From NCBI GenBank assembly GCA_964353355.1, contig CAYGVT010000131.1:1-64000 (forward strand): a DNA stretch of 64,000 nt. The letters run 5' to 3'. The notes below the pieces were generated by a model. That model worked only from the letters and a program-made list of their open reading frames with translations. It was not told the origin of the DNA and made no database searches. Position numbers and translations under genes: made by a program. Source of the stretch: CAYGVT01 sp964353355. Lineage in GTDB: Archaea > Thermoplasmatota > DTKX01 > GCA-020343715. Below are positions 50,312-58,462 of this stretch, in pieces; the first letter of the stretch is position 1, and every line of letters starts with the position of its first letter.

Positions 50312-51163
50312 GTGGCGCCCTTGACCACTGGCATCGACCAGATCATGCAGTCGCCGGCCGCGCAGGAGTTCTGGCTGCGCCGCCTCATCGCGGTCGTCAT
50401 CGACTACGCCATCGTCTTCTTCCCCATCTACGCCATCGGGGCCGTCGCCTGGGCCGCCCCCGTCTGGGCGCTCGCCCCCAGCCTGGCCTCGGGCGCGCTC
50501 ATTGTGCTGATGAGCGCCGTGTTCGAGGCCGAGCTCGGCTACACCATCGGCAAGCGCATCATGGGCCTCGAGGTGGTCTCGCTCGACATGCGGCCCTACG
50601 ACATGGAGCGCGCGCTCGTGCGCAACATCTCCAAGGTCCACGGCGCGCTGCTGCTCATCGACCTCCTGCTGGGCCTGCTCATGGAGAAGCGCCCCAACAT
50701 GCGGTTCCTGGACACCTCGACGCAGTGCGAGGTCGTGGACACGGAGGTCGCGGCCCTCCGGCGAAAGGAGGGCTGGACGCCGCCCCCGCCGGGCGTCGAC
50801 CTCCAGCGCCCTCCGCCAGCCAGGGGCGTCACCGTGGAGGCATCGCCGCCCACCATGCCGCCCGAGCCCGCGCGGGCCTCGATGGCACCGCCCCCGCCCC
50901 CCGCGCCGGAGCAGCCCCAGAGGCTGCCGGCGGTGCCCGTCGAGGTCAGCCCCAAGGCCCCCACCGAAGGCCCCGACAGGAGGGCCACTGGTATCATGCC
51001 ACCGCCAGTGCCCAGGCCGGAGGCCCCCCCCGCACCGTCCGAGGTCACGGTGTACAAGGGCGACGCTACGGCGCAGTACGGCACCGACCAGCGGCCCGAG
51101 GCCAAGAAGCCTGCGGGCGACTGGGAGGAGATGGGCGCGGCCGCGGAGCTGCCCGACAAGTGA
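50312..51163 (+). CDS. RDD-family membrane protein with proline-rich tail
   Basis: 283 residues. Residues 15-150 are an RDD domain: FWLRRLIAVVIDYAIVFFPIY (the RxxAxxxD motif) and GYTIGKRIMGLEVV, with three membrane helices. From about 165 the chain is a Pro/Ala-rich, probably disordered cytoplasmic tail with PPPP runs that end in an acidic DWEEMGAAAELPDK. RDD proteins are of varied or unknown function, some linked to ion transport. The gene is solitary; the 137 nt after it have no feature. Confidence 0.8.
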   Translation: MAPLTTGIDQIMQSPAAQEFWLRRLIAVVIDYAIVFFPIYAIGAVAWAAPVWALAPSLASGALIVLMSAVFEAELGYTIGKRIMGLEVVSLDMRPYDMERALVRNISKVHGALLLIDLLLGLLMEKRPNMRFLDTSTQCEVVDTEVAALRRKEGWTPPPPGVDLQRPPPARGVTVEASPPTMPPEPARASMAPPPPPAPEQPQRLPAVPVEVSPKAPTEGPDRRATGIMPPPVPRPEAPPAPSEVTVYKGDATAQYGTDQRPEAKKPAGDWEEMGAAAELPDK

Positions 51164-51300
51164 TCGGTGGGCGATGGGCATGTGCCAGCATCGATGGCGT
51201 GCCCTGCGTGGGCGTCTTGGGAAAGTACATGGGCATGGCTATCCGTCATTCGAGGCCTAGGACGCCTCGGCGGCTACGATGGTGGGGCACCGGAGCAGGG

Positions 51301-51555
51301 TCACTTCACTGTCTCCAGCTGGGTAATCACGTTCCAGATCAACGTCCGCCCGTGCAGGGGGATGTTGGGGTCGTCCGCGAGCTGGTCAAGGATGCTGTTG
51401 ACCTTGGCGATGCGGACGTCCAGGGCATCCTTCTTGTCGAACAGGATGTCCTTGGCCTCCTTCGCTCCGCGACGGATGTTCCTTGGGACTGAGGTATCGG
51501 CCGAAAGCTGGTCGAGGACGTCCCCGATCTGCTTGAGCCTCGTGTCCGCGTCCAT
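51301..51555 (-). CDS. UPF0147 family protein
   Basis: 84 residues, cytoplasmic and all-helical. The pattern SVPRNIRRGAKEAKDIL followed by ILDQLADDPNIPLHGRTLIWNVITQLE is the full UPF0147 signature, a family found throughout archaea without known function. It has a TTTTAAATAC promoter at 51589-51600, about 35 nt before the ATG. Confidence 0.88.
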   Translation of the reverse strand: MDADTRLKQIGDVLDQLSADTSVPRNIRRGAKEAKDILFDKKDALDVRIAKVNSILDQLADDPNIPLHGRTLIWNVITQLETVK

Positions 51556-51588
51556 GGAATCACCACGCGACGGCCGGTAACACGCTCC

Positions 51589-51600
51589 GTATTTAAAACC
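51589..51600 (-). promoter_or_regulatory. TATA box for the UPF0147 gene
   Basis: Minus strand GGTTTTAAATAC, strong match to the archaeal consensus, about 35 nt upstream of the ATG at 51555. Confidence 0.6.
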
Positions 51601-51634
51601 GTTCCCTCGTGCCTTGAGGGCCCGGGACGGGGGC

Positions 51635-52309
51635 TCAAGACGTGAGGGCGAGCACGTCGAAGAGGGCGGAGCCGACGAAGTGCGCGGCGAACGATGGCAT
51701 GATGGAGCGCGTCCTGAGGTCGGCCCAGCCGAAGGCCAGCCCGGCCACGAGGGAGAAGACGACCTCCTCGGGCGGCTTGCCCAGGTGGGCCAGCGCGTAG
51801 GGGATGGCGGAAACGACGATGGCCCACCCCCCCAGGCGCTCGCTGGTGGCCAGCACCAACCAACCCCTGAAGAGGAGCTCGACGCACAGCATGATGAACG
51901 CGATGGCGGCCTCGTAGGGCAGAAGCGACACCGCGTCCGAGGTCACCTCGCCCCAGAGCTGCTGCGGGTAGTAGTCCATCATCGAGGGGAAGAGCGTGCC
52001 CGCGAAGGCCAGCGCGATGGCGATTGCCACCATCGCGCCCGTGATGGCCCACGCGGCGCGGCCCCTCGGCAGGGCCAGCCCGATGCCCTGCCTACTGTAT
52101 ATGAGCAGGGCCGCGAGCGCCAGCGGCACCGCGAGATATAGGATGCCGTTGACGACCAGGGGGTCCGGGGGTTGGTCCGTGGACTGGACGATGCGCTTGG
52201 CCAGGACCAGCAGAAGACCGGTCGCCAATGCGACCGCCCACCGCCTCTTGACGAGCCACTCCCTTGCCTGCGCGGGCCCCACGGGGGGCACATGCGCGCG
52301 ACACGCCAT
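51635..52309 (-). CDS. CPBP/CAAX-type intramembrane protease family protein, altered EExxxR motif
   Basis: 224 residues with about six membrane helices. Three conserved elements of the CPBP (Rce1/ABI) family are present: VELLFRGWL where EExxxR is expected, PYALAHLGKP with the motif-2 His, and AAHFVGSALFD with the motif-3 His. The first glutamate of EExxxR, catalytic in characterised Rce1-type proteases, is valine here, so activity is doubtful. ATG 52309 is used; the frame is open to 52339. The gene runs leftward, divergent from the gene at 52424. Confidence 0.75.
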   Translation of the reverse strand: MACRAHVPPVGPAQAREWLVKRRWAVALATGLLLVLAKRIVQSTDQPPDPLVVNGILYLAVPLALAALLIYSRQGIGLALPRGRAAWAITGAMVAIAIALAFAGTLFPSMMDYYPQQLWGEVTSDAVSLLPYEAAIAFIMLCVELLFRGWLVLATSERLGGWAIVVSAIPYALAHLGKPPEEVVFSLVAGLAFGWADLRTRSIMPSFAAHFVGSALFDVLALTS

Positions 52310-52373
52310 AAAGGCACTGGCCACCCCCCCTGATTCCAAGGCGTGCGAACAACTCTTGGGAAACGGGACGCAG

Positions 52374-52383
52374 GGTATAATAG
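52374..52383 (+). promoter_or_regulatory. TATA box for the gene at 52424
   Basis: GGTATAATAG in the 114-bp divergent region between the CPBP gene and the 119-residue gene; TSS near 52403, followed by GGAGGT and the TTG start. Confidence 0.6.
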
Positions 52384-52423
52384 CCCTGGCGCCCGAGTCA
52401 CCATCCCCCCTGGAGGTCCCGAG

Positions 52424-52783
52424 TTGCTAGGTTCCTCGCTCGAAGGCATGGACCGTTACGTCCTGGACGGCTACATCGGCAGCCAGGTGCTGCAGATGCT
52501 GCTCTCCCACCTCAACTTGGTCCTCACCAGGGGCGGCAGCGACGAGCTCTCCATCGCCCCCTCCAACGTGGCCATGGCCTCGGTCGCGTCAGCCAACTTC
52601 CTGGTCCCGGCCATGGCCGTGAACAACATGCTGCTCGCGTTGGGCCTCTGCCTGGTCCGGCTCCCGAACGGGGGCTTCGAGATCAAGCCGATGTCCGTGT
52701 TCGGCGACCCCCTCGCGGCGGGCCAGCTCCGGCTCCCCGGCGACGAGCTCTCGACGCGCGCGATGAGGACGACCCTCTTCTGA
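52424..52783 (+). CDS. small protein of unknown function, TTG start
   Basis: 119 residues, mostly hydrophobic-amphipathic helices but without a clear membrane span (VLQMLLSHLNLVL, MAVNNMLLALGLCLVRL). The GGAGGT at 52412-52417 lies six bases before TTG 52424 and decides the start over ATG 52448. It may be a small regulatory or subunit protein; no family is recognised. Independent unit with its own TATA box. Confidence 0.6.
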   Translation: MLGSSLEGMDRYVLDGYIGSQVLQMLLSHLNLVLTRGGSDELSIAPSNVAMASVASANFLVPAMAVNNMLLALGLCLVRLPNGGFEIKPMSVFGDPLAAGQLRLPGDELSTRAMRTTLF

Positions 52784-52814
52784 TGCGCCTCGCGCACGTC
52801 CACGCCCCCCCACA

Positions 52815-52825
52815 GATATTTTATC
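52815..52825 (+). promoter_or_regulatory. TATA box for the PfkB-panE pair
   Basis: ATATTTTATCC, 24-28 nt before GTG 52847, so the transcript is leaderless. Confidence 0.6.
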
Positions 52826-52846
52826 CAGGGGAGCCCATCGCGCCCC

Positions 52847-53800
52847 GTGGACCGCCCACGCATCACGGTCGTCGGCAACTCGGTCGTCGACGTCATCGGC
52901 ATGTCGCCTGACCGCCCGCCCGGCTTCGGCGAGCTGGTGGCGGGCAGGGGTCCCGCGAGACTGTGCGTGGGCGGCAACGGGGCCATCGCAGCCGCGGCCG
53001 CGGCCGCGCTCGGCGCGGAGGCCGCGCTCGCAAGCACGGTGGGCGACGACCAGTGGGGCCGGTGGCTCACCGACCGGCTGATGGCGCTCGGCGTGGACGT
53101 CTCCCAGCTGCAGGCGCGCAAGGACGGGCCCACCTCCACGACCATCTCCCTCGTGAGGACGGACGGCGAGCGCGCGCTCCTCACGCACAACGGCGTCGCG
53201 GCCCTGCACGAGCCCTCCGCGGTCTCGGTCGACGACATGCCCGCGGGCACGTGGCTGCTGGTGGGCTCGCTGCTGCTCGTGCCCACCTACGCGGGGGGGG
53301 CCCTGCGGGAGCTGGTCGCGCGCGCGAAGCGGAGGGGCATGTACATCGCGCTCGACCTGTGCTGGGACCCCACGGGGAGGTGGGACCTCGATTCATTGCC
53401 CCTGGACCTTTGCGACGTTCTGCTCGGCAACGACATGGAGCTCGTTAGGGCCACGCGGAAGGCGGACGTGGACACGGCCACGGACGCGGCCCTGCTCAGG
53501 GGCGCGAGGGCGGTGGTGGCCAAGCTCGGGAGCGCGGGGGCCCGCGTGTCGCGGGTGGCCTACGGGAGGCGCGCGCAGGTGGCGGCGCCCCAGGTGAGGG
53601 CCGTTAACTCGACCGGCACCGGCGACGTGTTCAACGGCGCTCTGCTCGTGGCGCTATCGGAGGGCAAGGAGCTCGAGCCGGCGGTCAGGTTCGCGTGCGG
53701 CGCGGGCGCGCTGCGCGTCTCCGGGGGATGCGACACGTTCCCCGCGAGGGACGAGGTGGAGCGCATCCTCAAGACGGTGGACAAGGCCCCCGGGGGTTGA
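52847..53800 (+). CDS. PfkB/ribokinase-family carbohydrate kinase
   Basis: 317 residues. PfkB features: VGNSVVDVIGMSPD at the N-terminus, LCVGGNGAIAAAAAAALGAEAALASTVGDDQWG, and the C-terminal anion-hole/catalytic motif NSTGTGDVFNGALLVAL (Gly-x-Gly-Asp; Asp catalytic base). Substrate could be a sugar or nucleoside and cannot be assigned. Leaderless GTG start; panE begins six nt after its stop, so they form one operon. A pantoate-pathway role is not implied, since archaeal pantoate kinase belongs to the GHMP family. Confidence 0.85.
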   Translation: MDRPRITVVGNSVVDVIGMSPDRPPGFGELVAGRGPARLCVGGNGAIAAAAAAALGAEAALASTVGDDQWGRWLTDRLMALGVDVSQLQARKDGPTSTTISLVRTDGERALLTHNGVAALHEPSAVSVDDMPAGTWLLVGSLLLVPTYAGGALRELVARAKRRGMYIALDLCWDPTGRWDLDSLPLDLCDVLLGNDMELVRATRKADVDTATDAALLRGARAVVAKLGSAGARVSRVAYGRRAQVAAPQVRAVNSTGTGDVFNGALLVALSEGKELEPAVRFACGAGALRVSGGCDTFPARDEVERILKTVDKAPGG

Positions 53801-53806
53801 CGCGCG

Positions 53807-54727
53807 ATGCGCATCGCCGTCATGGGCGCTGGGGCCGTGGGGGGCTACTTCGGGGTGAGGCTCGCCCTGGCAGGCAACGAGGTCCACCTCATAGCCAGGG
53901 GCGAGCACCTCAGGGCGATGCGGGAGCGGGGCATCCAGGTCCAGACCCGCAACGGCACCCTGAAGCTCGACCGCGTGAGCGCGACCGACGACCCGGCCAC
54001 CGTTGGGGTGGTCGAGCTGGTCCTCTTCACCGTCAAGTCGACCGCGACCGGGCAGGCGGCGGAGGCGGCGCGTCCCCTCGTGGGCGAGGGGACGTCCGTG
54101 CTCGTGCTGCAGAACGGGGTCGAGAACGAATCCATCGTCGCGGAGGTGCTCGGGCGCGAGCACGTCCTGCCGGGCGTGGCCTACGTCGGCGCGCAGGTGC
54201 CAGCCCCCGGAGTCATCCTGCACACGGGTAGGGGCAACATCGCGCTGGGGGAGCCAGGTGGGGAGCTGACCGACCGCGTCAGGGCCATCCGCGACGTCCT
54301 CGAGGCCGCGTGCATCAAGGTGGACCTGACGTCTGACATCTTCTCGGTCAAGTGGCGCAAGCTCATGGTCAACGCGGCCTTCAACCCCATCACGGCCATC
54401 AACCGCATGACGGTGCTGCAGGTCCTCGAGGCCCCGGAGCTCAGGGCCCTGCTGGAGGCCTCGATGATGGAGGTGGTCGAGGTCGGCCGCGCGCTGGGCC
54501 ACGACATGGACCTCGATGCTCTGCGCAGGGCCCTGGTCCCGACCCCGGAGATGGCCCTGTCCCGGACGTCCATGCTCCAGGACGTCGAGAGCGGGCGGCC
54601 GACCGAGATCGACGCGCTCTGCGGTGCGGTCGTGCGCGCCGGGAAGCGCGTGGGGGTCGCGACGCCCGTGAACCAGATGCTGCTGGAGCGGATGCAGGCG
54701 ATTGAGGCCGCGACCACGGCCCGATGA
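53807..54727 (+). CDS. panE: 2-dehydropantoate 2-reductase (ketopantoate reductase)
   Basis: 306 residues, the family's usual size. NADPH-binding GAGAVGGYFGVRLALAGNEV at the N-terminus (GxGxxG), the hinge VKSTATGQAAEAARPL with the conserved Lys, LQNGVENE, and the catalytic lysine region KWRKLMVNAAFNPITAINRM near 180-200. It reduces ketopantoate to pantoate in coenzyme A synthesis. Second gene of the PfkB operon; other CoA genes are not in the window. Confidence 0.92.
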   Translation: MRIAVMGAGAVGGYFGVRLALAGNEVHLIARGEHLRAMRERGIQVQTRNGTLKLDRVSATDDPATVGVVELVLFTVKSTATGQAAEAARPLVGEGTSVLVLQNGVENESIVAEVLGREHVLPGVAYVGAQVPAPGVILHTGRGNIALGEPGGELTDRVRAIRDVLEAACIKVDLTSDIFSVKWRKLMVNAAFNPITAINRMTVLQVLEAPELRALLEASMMEVVEVGRALGHDMDLDALRRALVPTPEMALSRTSMLQDVESGRPTEIDALCGAVVRAGKRVGVATPVNQMLLERMQAIEAATTAR

Positions 54728-54791
54728 GCACCATCCCTATCCCCGCCCCGCATCCAAAGGTGTTTTGACCCCCCTCTGCCATTCGCTACCC

Positions 54792-55979
54792 ATGAAGCCT
54801 GAGCATGTCGCCAAGAAGGGCCTGTCCACCAGGTGCGTCCACGCGGGCGAGCACGCGGACCCCGCCACGGGGGCCGTCGGGACCCCCATCTTCCAGAACA
54901 CGACCTACCTGTTCCCGGACCCCACCCATCCGGTCCCCAAGGGCGCGCGGCACGGTGACTACTACATCTACACCAGGTTCAACAACCCCACCATCGAGGC
55001 GGTCGAGGCCAAGGTCGCCTCGCTCGAGGGCGCGGAGGCCGCGGTCGCGTTCGCGTCTGGCATGGCCGCTATCTCCACGCTCGTGCTCACCCTGTGCAGG
55101 GAGGGAGGGCACATCGTCACCGCCAAGGACCTATACGGCGGGACGTTCGTGCTCATGAAGGACTACTTCCCCAAGCTGGGCATCAAGACCGCGATGGTGG
55201 ACACGCGGGATGTCGACGCGTTCCGCAAGGCGGTCACGAAGGACACCAGGTTCCTGTACGTGGAGTCCATCACGAACCCGACCCTGAAGGTCGCGGACGT
55301 GCCGGCGCTGGCCAAGGTCGCGCACGACGCGGGCGTACCCCTCGTCGTCGACGCCACGTTCGCCACCCCGGTCAACCAGAACCCCCTGTCGCTGGGGGCG
55401 GACATCGTACTGCATAGCGGCACCAAGTACATGGGCGGACACAGCGACGTCACCGCCGGAGTCGTGGCAGGGAAGAAGACGTTCTGCTACGACCTGCGCG
55501 ATAGGATGATAAACTACGGGGGCTGCATGGACCCCTCGGCCGCGTGGCTGCTGATGCGGGGCATCAAGACACTCGAGGTGCGCGTGGAGAGGCAGAACGC
55601 AAGCGCCCTCCGCCTCGCACGGTTCTTGGAGAAGCACCCCAAGGTCGTGCGCTCCATCTACCCGATGCTCGAGAGCCATCCGGACCACGCGCTCGCCAAG
55701 CGCATGGTGCGCGGCGGGGGTGGCATGCTCTCGTTCGTGCTCAATGACCTCGCGGCATGCCGCCGGTTCCTGGATGGCCTGGAGGTCGCCTACGTCGCGG
55801 CCTCGCTAGGGGGCGTGGACTCGCTCGTGACGCTGCCCCTGGACACCACACACAAGAGCCTCGACGCGGCCGCGCGCGCGGACCTCGGCATCGTGGACGG
55901 GAGCGTGCGCATGTCGGTGGGCATCGAGACACCCGAGGACCTCGAGATGGACCTAGCGCGAGGGCTGGAGAAGGTCTAG
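54792..55979 (+). CDS. cystathionine gamma-synthase/lyase-family PLP enzyme
   Basis: 395 residues of the Cys/Met metabolism fold type I family. The PLP lysine is Lys212 in HSGTKYMGGHSDVTAGVV; YTRFNNPTIEAVEAKVASLEGAEAAVAFASGMAAI, VESITNPTLKV and the C-terminal SLGGVDSLVTLP and MSVGIETPEDL are all typical. Members include cystathionine gamma-synthase, gamma-lyase, methionine gamma-lyase and O-acetylhomoserine sulfhydrylase; sequence alone does not separate them here. ATG 54792 is used; an upstream in-frame stretch lacks family similarity. Single-gene unit. Confidence 0.92.
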   Translation: MKPEHVAKKGLSTRCVHAGEHADPATGAVGTPIFQNTTYLFPDPTHPVPKGARHGDYYIYTRFNNPTIEAVEAKVASLEGAEAAVAFASGMAAISTLVLTLCREGGHIVTAKDLYGGTFVLMKDYFPKLGIKTAMVDTRDVDAFRKAVTKDTRFLYVESITNPTLKVADVPALAKVAHDAGVPLVVDATFATPVNQNPLSLGADIVLHSGTKYMGGHSDVTAGVVAGKKTFCYDLRDRMINYGGCMDPSAAWLLMRGIKTLEVRVERQNASALRLARFLEKHPKVVRSIYPMLESHPDHALAKRMVRGGGGMLSFVLNDLAACRRFLDGLEVAYVAASLGGVDSLVTLPLDTTHKSLDAAARADLGIVDGSVRMSVGIETPEDLEMDLARGLEKV

Positions 55980-56003
55980 TTAGCGCTTCCTGCCCTACCT
56001 CAT

Positions 56004-58259
56004 TCACTGCCGCGCCACCGCCGTCTCGCGCAGCAGCAGTGCCACGAGCACATCGGCGGTCTCGCGCGCGTCCTTGGTGCTGATAACCGCGACCTCCCAG
56101 TCAGCCTGGAGTGCCGCGATGGCGGCCCACACGCGGTGCGGGTCTCCGCGCGCGGCGGTGGCGAGGGGACCGCCCTCCACCACGATGACGGGCTTGGGGA
56201 ACTGCTCCTTGAGGTCCCTCGCGAGCTGGAACAGCGTGTTGCGGTGGAGCATGTCGATGAACTCGTCCGCGCGCAGCCGCCGCACGCCCACCCACTGGGA
56301 GAGCCTGTAGTCGGCCACGCCGTCGGGGCCCTTCCTGGTGGCCACGCCGGCCTCCTTGAGGTGGCCCGTGAGCCAGTCGCCGTGCGCGCGCGCGGCTATG
56401 TGGACCACGCCAGCGCGCTCGAGGGTCGCCCTGTCGACGCCCTGCGGGGGCGTGGGGGGCGGCTGCGGGATGGCCTCTGGCGGGGGGACCTCCTCCTCCT
56501 CCACCGCCTCAGGGACCACGGTGTACTCAATCGCATGCACCTGTGGCGGGATGGGTTTCTGCCTCGGCGGCGCCTTCGCCGTCGGGGGCGTCGCCTCAAG
56601 CTTGTTCATCATCTCCGCGCTGGCGCCGAACGACCACAGGTCGCGCTGCGGGCCCGTGCCGCCGAGCCCGAGGTCGCGGCCGATGGACGCCTGGTCGAGG
56701 AAGCCCGGGGGGATCCGCGCCTCGCCCACCGCGATGCGCCCCTGCAGCAGGCGGCGGAGCCGGTCGAGCTCGACGTGCATCTTGCGCTCCTTGCTCTTCG
56801 CCGAGTAGGTGTAGGCCTCGTCGCGCGTGCCGCGCGTGACCAGGATGCGCACCTCGCCCGCGCGAGCGCGGCCCGTGCGCCCGCGCCGCTGGATGGTGCG
56901 TATCTCGCTCGGGATGGGCTCGTAGAAGACCACCAGGTCCGTCGAGGGGATGTCCAATCCCTCCTCCGCGACAGACGTTGCCACGAGCACGTTGTAGGTG
57001 CCCGCCCTGAAGTCCTGCAGCAGGCCAACCTGCTCCTTCTGCGACATGCCCTTGTCGTCGCCCCTCGTGGCCTGGCCCACGAACCTCACGGGGTGCACGC
57101 CGGCCATGGCCGACAGGCGCGCCGCGATGAGCTCCGCGTTGTCGCGGTAGTGCGTGAACACGATGATGCGGCTCTCGGGCTTGGTCGCGAGCTGCTCCCT
57201 CACTATCTCGACGACCTTCCTCGCCTTGGGGTGGTCCTCGTTGATGGCCCGCGCCCGCTTGGCCATCCGCACGTAGAGGTCGTCCTTGACCAGGCCCCTG
57301 GATGCGCGCGAGCCGCCCTGCCCGTTCGCCTCGTCCTCGAGGCGGTCCAGGTACGACGCGAGCACCTTGGCGCCCTGCGTCTCCGCGAGCTCGAGCGCGT
57401 GCCCGACCTTCATCGCGCGCGCGACCGCGCTGGCCGCGTGGTAGAGGTGCGGGGAGGGCTTGGCCGAGGCGTTGAGCTGCGCGTGGATGCGCCTCTGGGC
57501 GTCCAGTATCTCGCGCGTCGTCACCTGGGCGTCGCGGCGGACGAAGCCCATTCCCGAGAGGCGCCGCACGTCGTCGGCCATGAGCTTCTTGAGGTCCGCG
57601 ATGATGGGCGCCATGTGGGCCGGGACATCCACGTAGACGAGCCTGACGTTGATGTCGTGGACGTAGGGCGCGACGTCCACGTCCTGGGGCGTGCGTATCT
57701 CGACGCCCTCGATGTGGAGCGTCTCGCACACCTGCAGTATGTCCTCGCCCTTCGTGCCCGGGGAGGCCGTCATCCCGAGGGAGAGCGTGCGCACGTCGTC
57801 CTGCGCGGCCGCGACGTGCACGTAGGCGTAGTTCCCGACCGCGCGGTGGGCCTCGTCGTAGACGATGAGACCCACGTCGGTCAGGTCGTATCGGCCCGCC
57901 TCGATGTCGTTGGCGATGACCTGCGGCGTGGACACGACGACGCGGTTGGACCTCCAGCCGAGCTCGCGGTCCTCGGGCGGCACCTCGCCCGTGAAGGCCA
58001 CGACGTCTTCTATGAGCGTCATCCTCCTCACGAACTCTGCGTGCTGCTGCACGAGAGGCTTCGTGGGGGCCATGAAGAGCACCCGCCCCTTCCCCTTGTC
58101 CAGCACGCCCGCGATCGTCAGGAGCGCGATGATGGTCTTGCCCATGCCGGTGGGGAGCACCACGAGCGTCGACCGCGCGAGGCACGACTGGGCGATGCTG
58201 ACCTGGTAGGCCCTCGCCTCGACCGTGCGCGGCCGTATCAGCGGGTGCTCTACGTACAC
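56004..58259 (-). CDS. hef: Hef-type helicase with a degenerate XPF nuclease domain
   Basis: About 751 residues. Superfamily 2 helicase motifs are complete: Walker A LPTGMGKT, DEAH box YDEAHRA, SLGMTASPG, the insertion (thumb) domain, and motif VI QRRGRTGRARAG. A Pro-rich linker (about 590-645) leads to a C-terminal domain aligned with the ERCC4 nuclease, but the first acid (V-D-x-R-E) reads VVHIAARAHG and ERKxxxD reads VRRLRAD. Two tandem HhH motifs of full Hef are missing. The chain ends soon after. Start GTG 58259 gives VYVEHPLIRP, the family's usual opening; TTG 58286 is possible. It acts at stalled forks; nuclease activity is doubtful. Confidence 0.85.
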   Translation of the reverse strand: MYVEHPLIRPRTVEARAYQVSIAQSCLARSTLVVLPTGMGKTIIALLTIAGVLDKGKGRVLFMAPTKPLVQQHAEFVRRMTLIEDVVAFTGEVPPEDRELGWRSNRVVVSTPQVIANDIEAGRYDLTDVGLIVYDEAHRAVGNYAYVHVAAAQDDVRTLSLGMTASPGTKGEDILQVCETLHIEGVEIRTPQDVDVAPYVHDINVRLVYVDVPAHMAPIIADLKKLMADDVRRLSGMGFVRRDAQVTTREILDAQRRIHAQLNASAKPSPHLYHAASAVARAMKVGHALELAETQGAKVLASYLDRLEDEANGQGGSRASRGLVKDDLYVRMAKRARAINEDHPKARKVVEIVREQLATKPESRIIVFTHYRDNAELIAARLSAMAGVHPVRFVGQATRGDDKGMSQKEQVGLLQDFRAGTYNVLVATSVAEEGLDIPSTDLVVFYEPIPSEIRTIQRRGRTGRARAGEVRILVTRGTRDEAYTYSAKSKERKMHVELDRLRRLLQGRIAVGEARIPPGFLDQASIGRDLGLGGTGPQRDLWSFGASAEMMNKLEATPPTAKAPPRQKPIPPQVHAIEYTVVPEAVEEEEVPPPEAIPQPPPTPPQGVDRATLERAGVVHIAARAHGDWLTGHLKEAGVATRKGPDGVADYRLSQWVGVRRLRADEFIDMLHRNTLFQLARDLKEQFPKPVIVVEGGPLATAARGDPHRVWAAIAALQADWEVAVISTKDARETADVLVALLLRETAVARQ

Positions 58260-58354
58260 GCTCGCCCGATGGTCGGCGGTGCTCAATAGGCTTTCGCGGG
58301 GGGGTGGGCGGATGTGGTAAAGTCCGGGGTCCGGGGCCGCCCTGACCGACTTGG

Positions 58355-58396
58355 GTCCCCCCACCGAGAGAACTCGGTTCCGACCGGAGGGGGGAC
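58355..58396 (+). promoter_or_regulatory. stable three-way inverted repeat upstream of cooS
   Basis: GTCCCCCC (58355-58362) pairs with GGGGGGAC (58389-58396); enclosed are the hairpin ACCGAG-AGAA-CTCGGT (58363-58378) and TCCGACCGGA (58379-58388). It lies between the hef start and the cooS promoter. It may be a terminator for leftward or rightward transcripts or a protein-binding site; no riboswitch family fits. Confidence 0.5.
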
Positions 58397-58414
58397 GATA
58401 ACCTTTTTCTAGTT

Positions 58415-58427
58415 TGTAATCGTTACA
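58415..58427 (+). promoter_or_regulatory. palindromic operator candidate for cooS
   Basis: TGTAA-TCG-TTACA, extended imperfectly to GTTTGTAATCGTTACAGAC (58412-58430). It sits just downstream of a TTTTTCTAG element (about 58404-58412) that could serve as TATA box, so a bound repressor would block RNA polymerase. The half-site resembles those of CRP/FNR-like regulators (TTGT...ACA), but no such gene is nearby. Confidence 0.5.
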
Positions 58428-58462
58428 GACTACGGGCCTGTCCCTTCAGTGGAGTGGCACGC

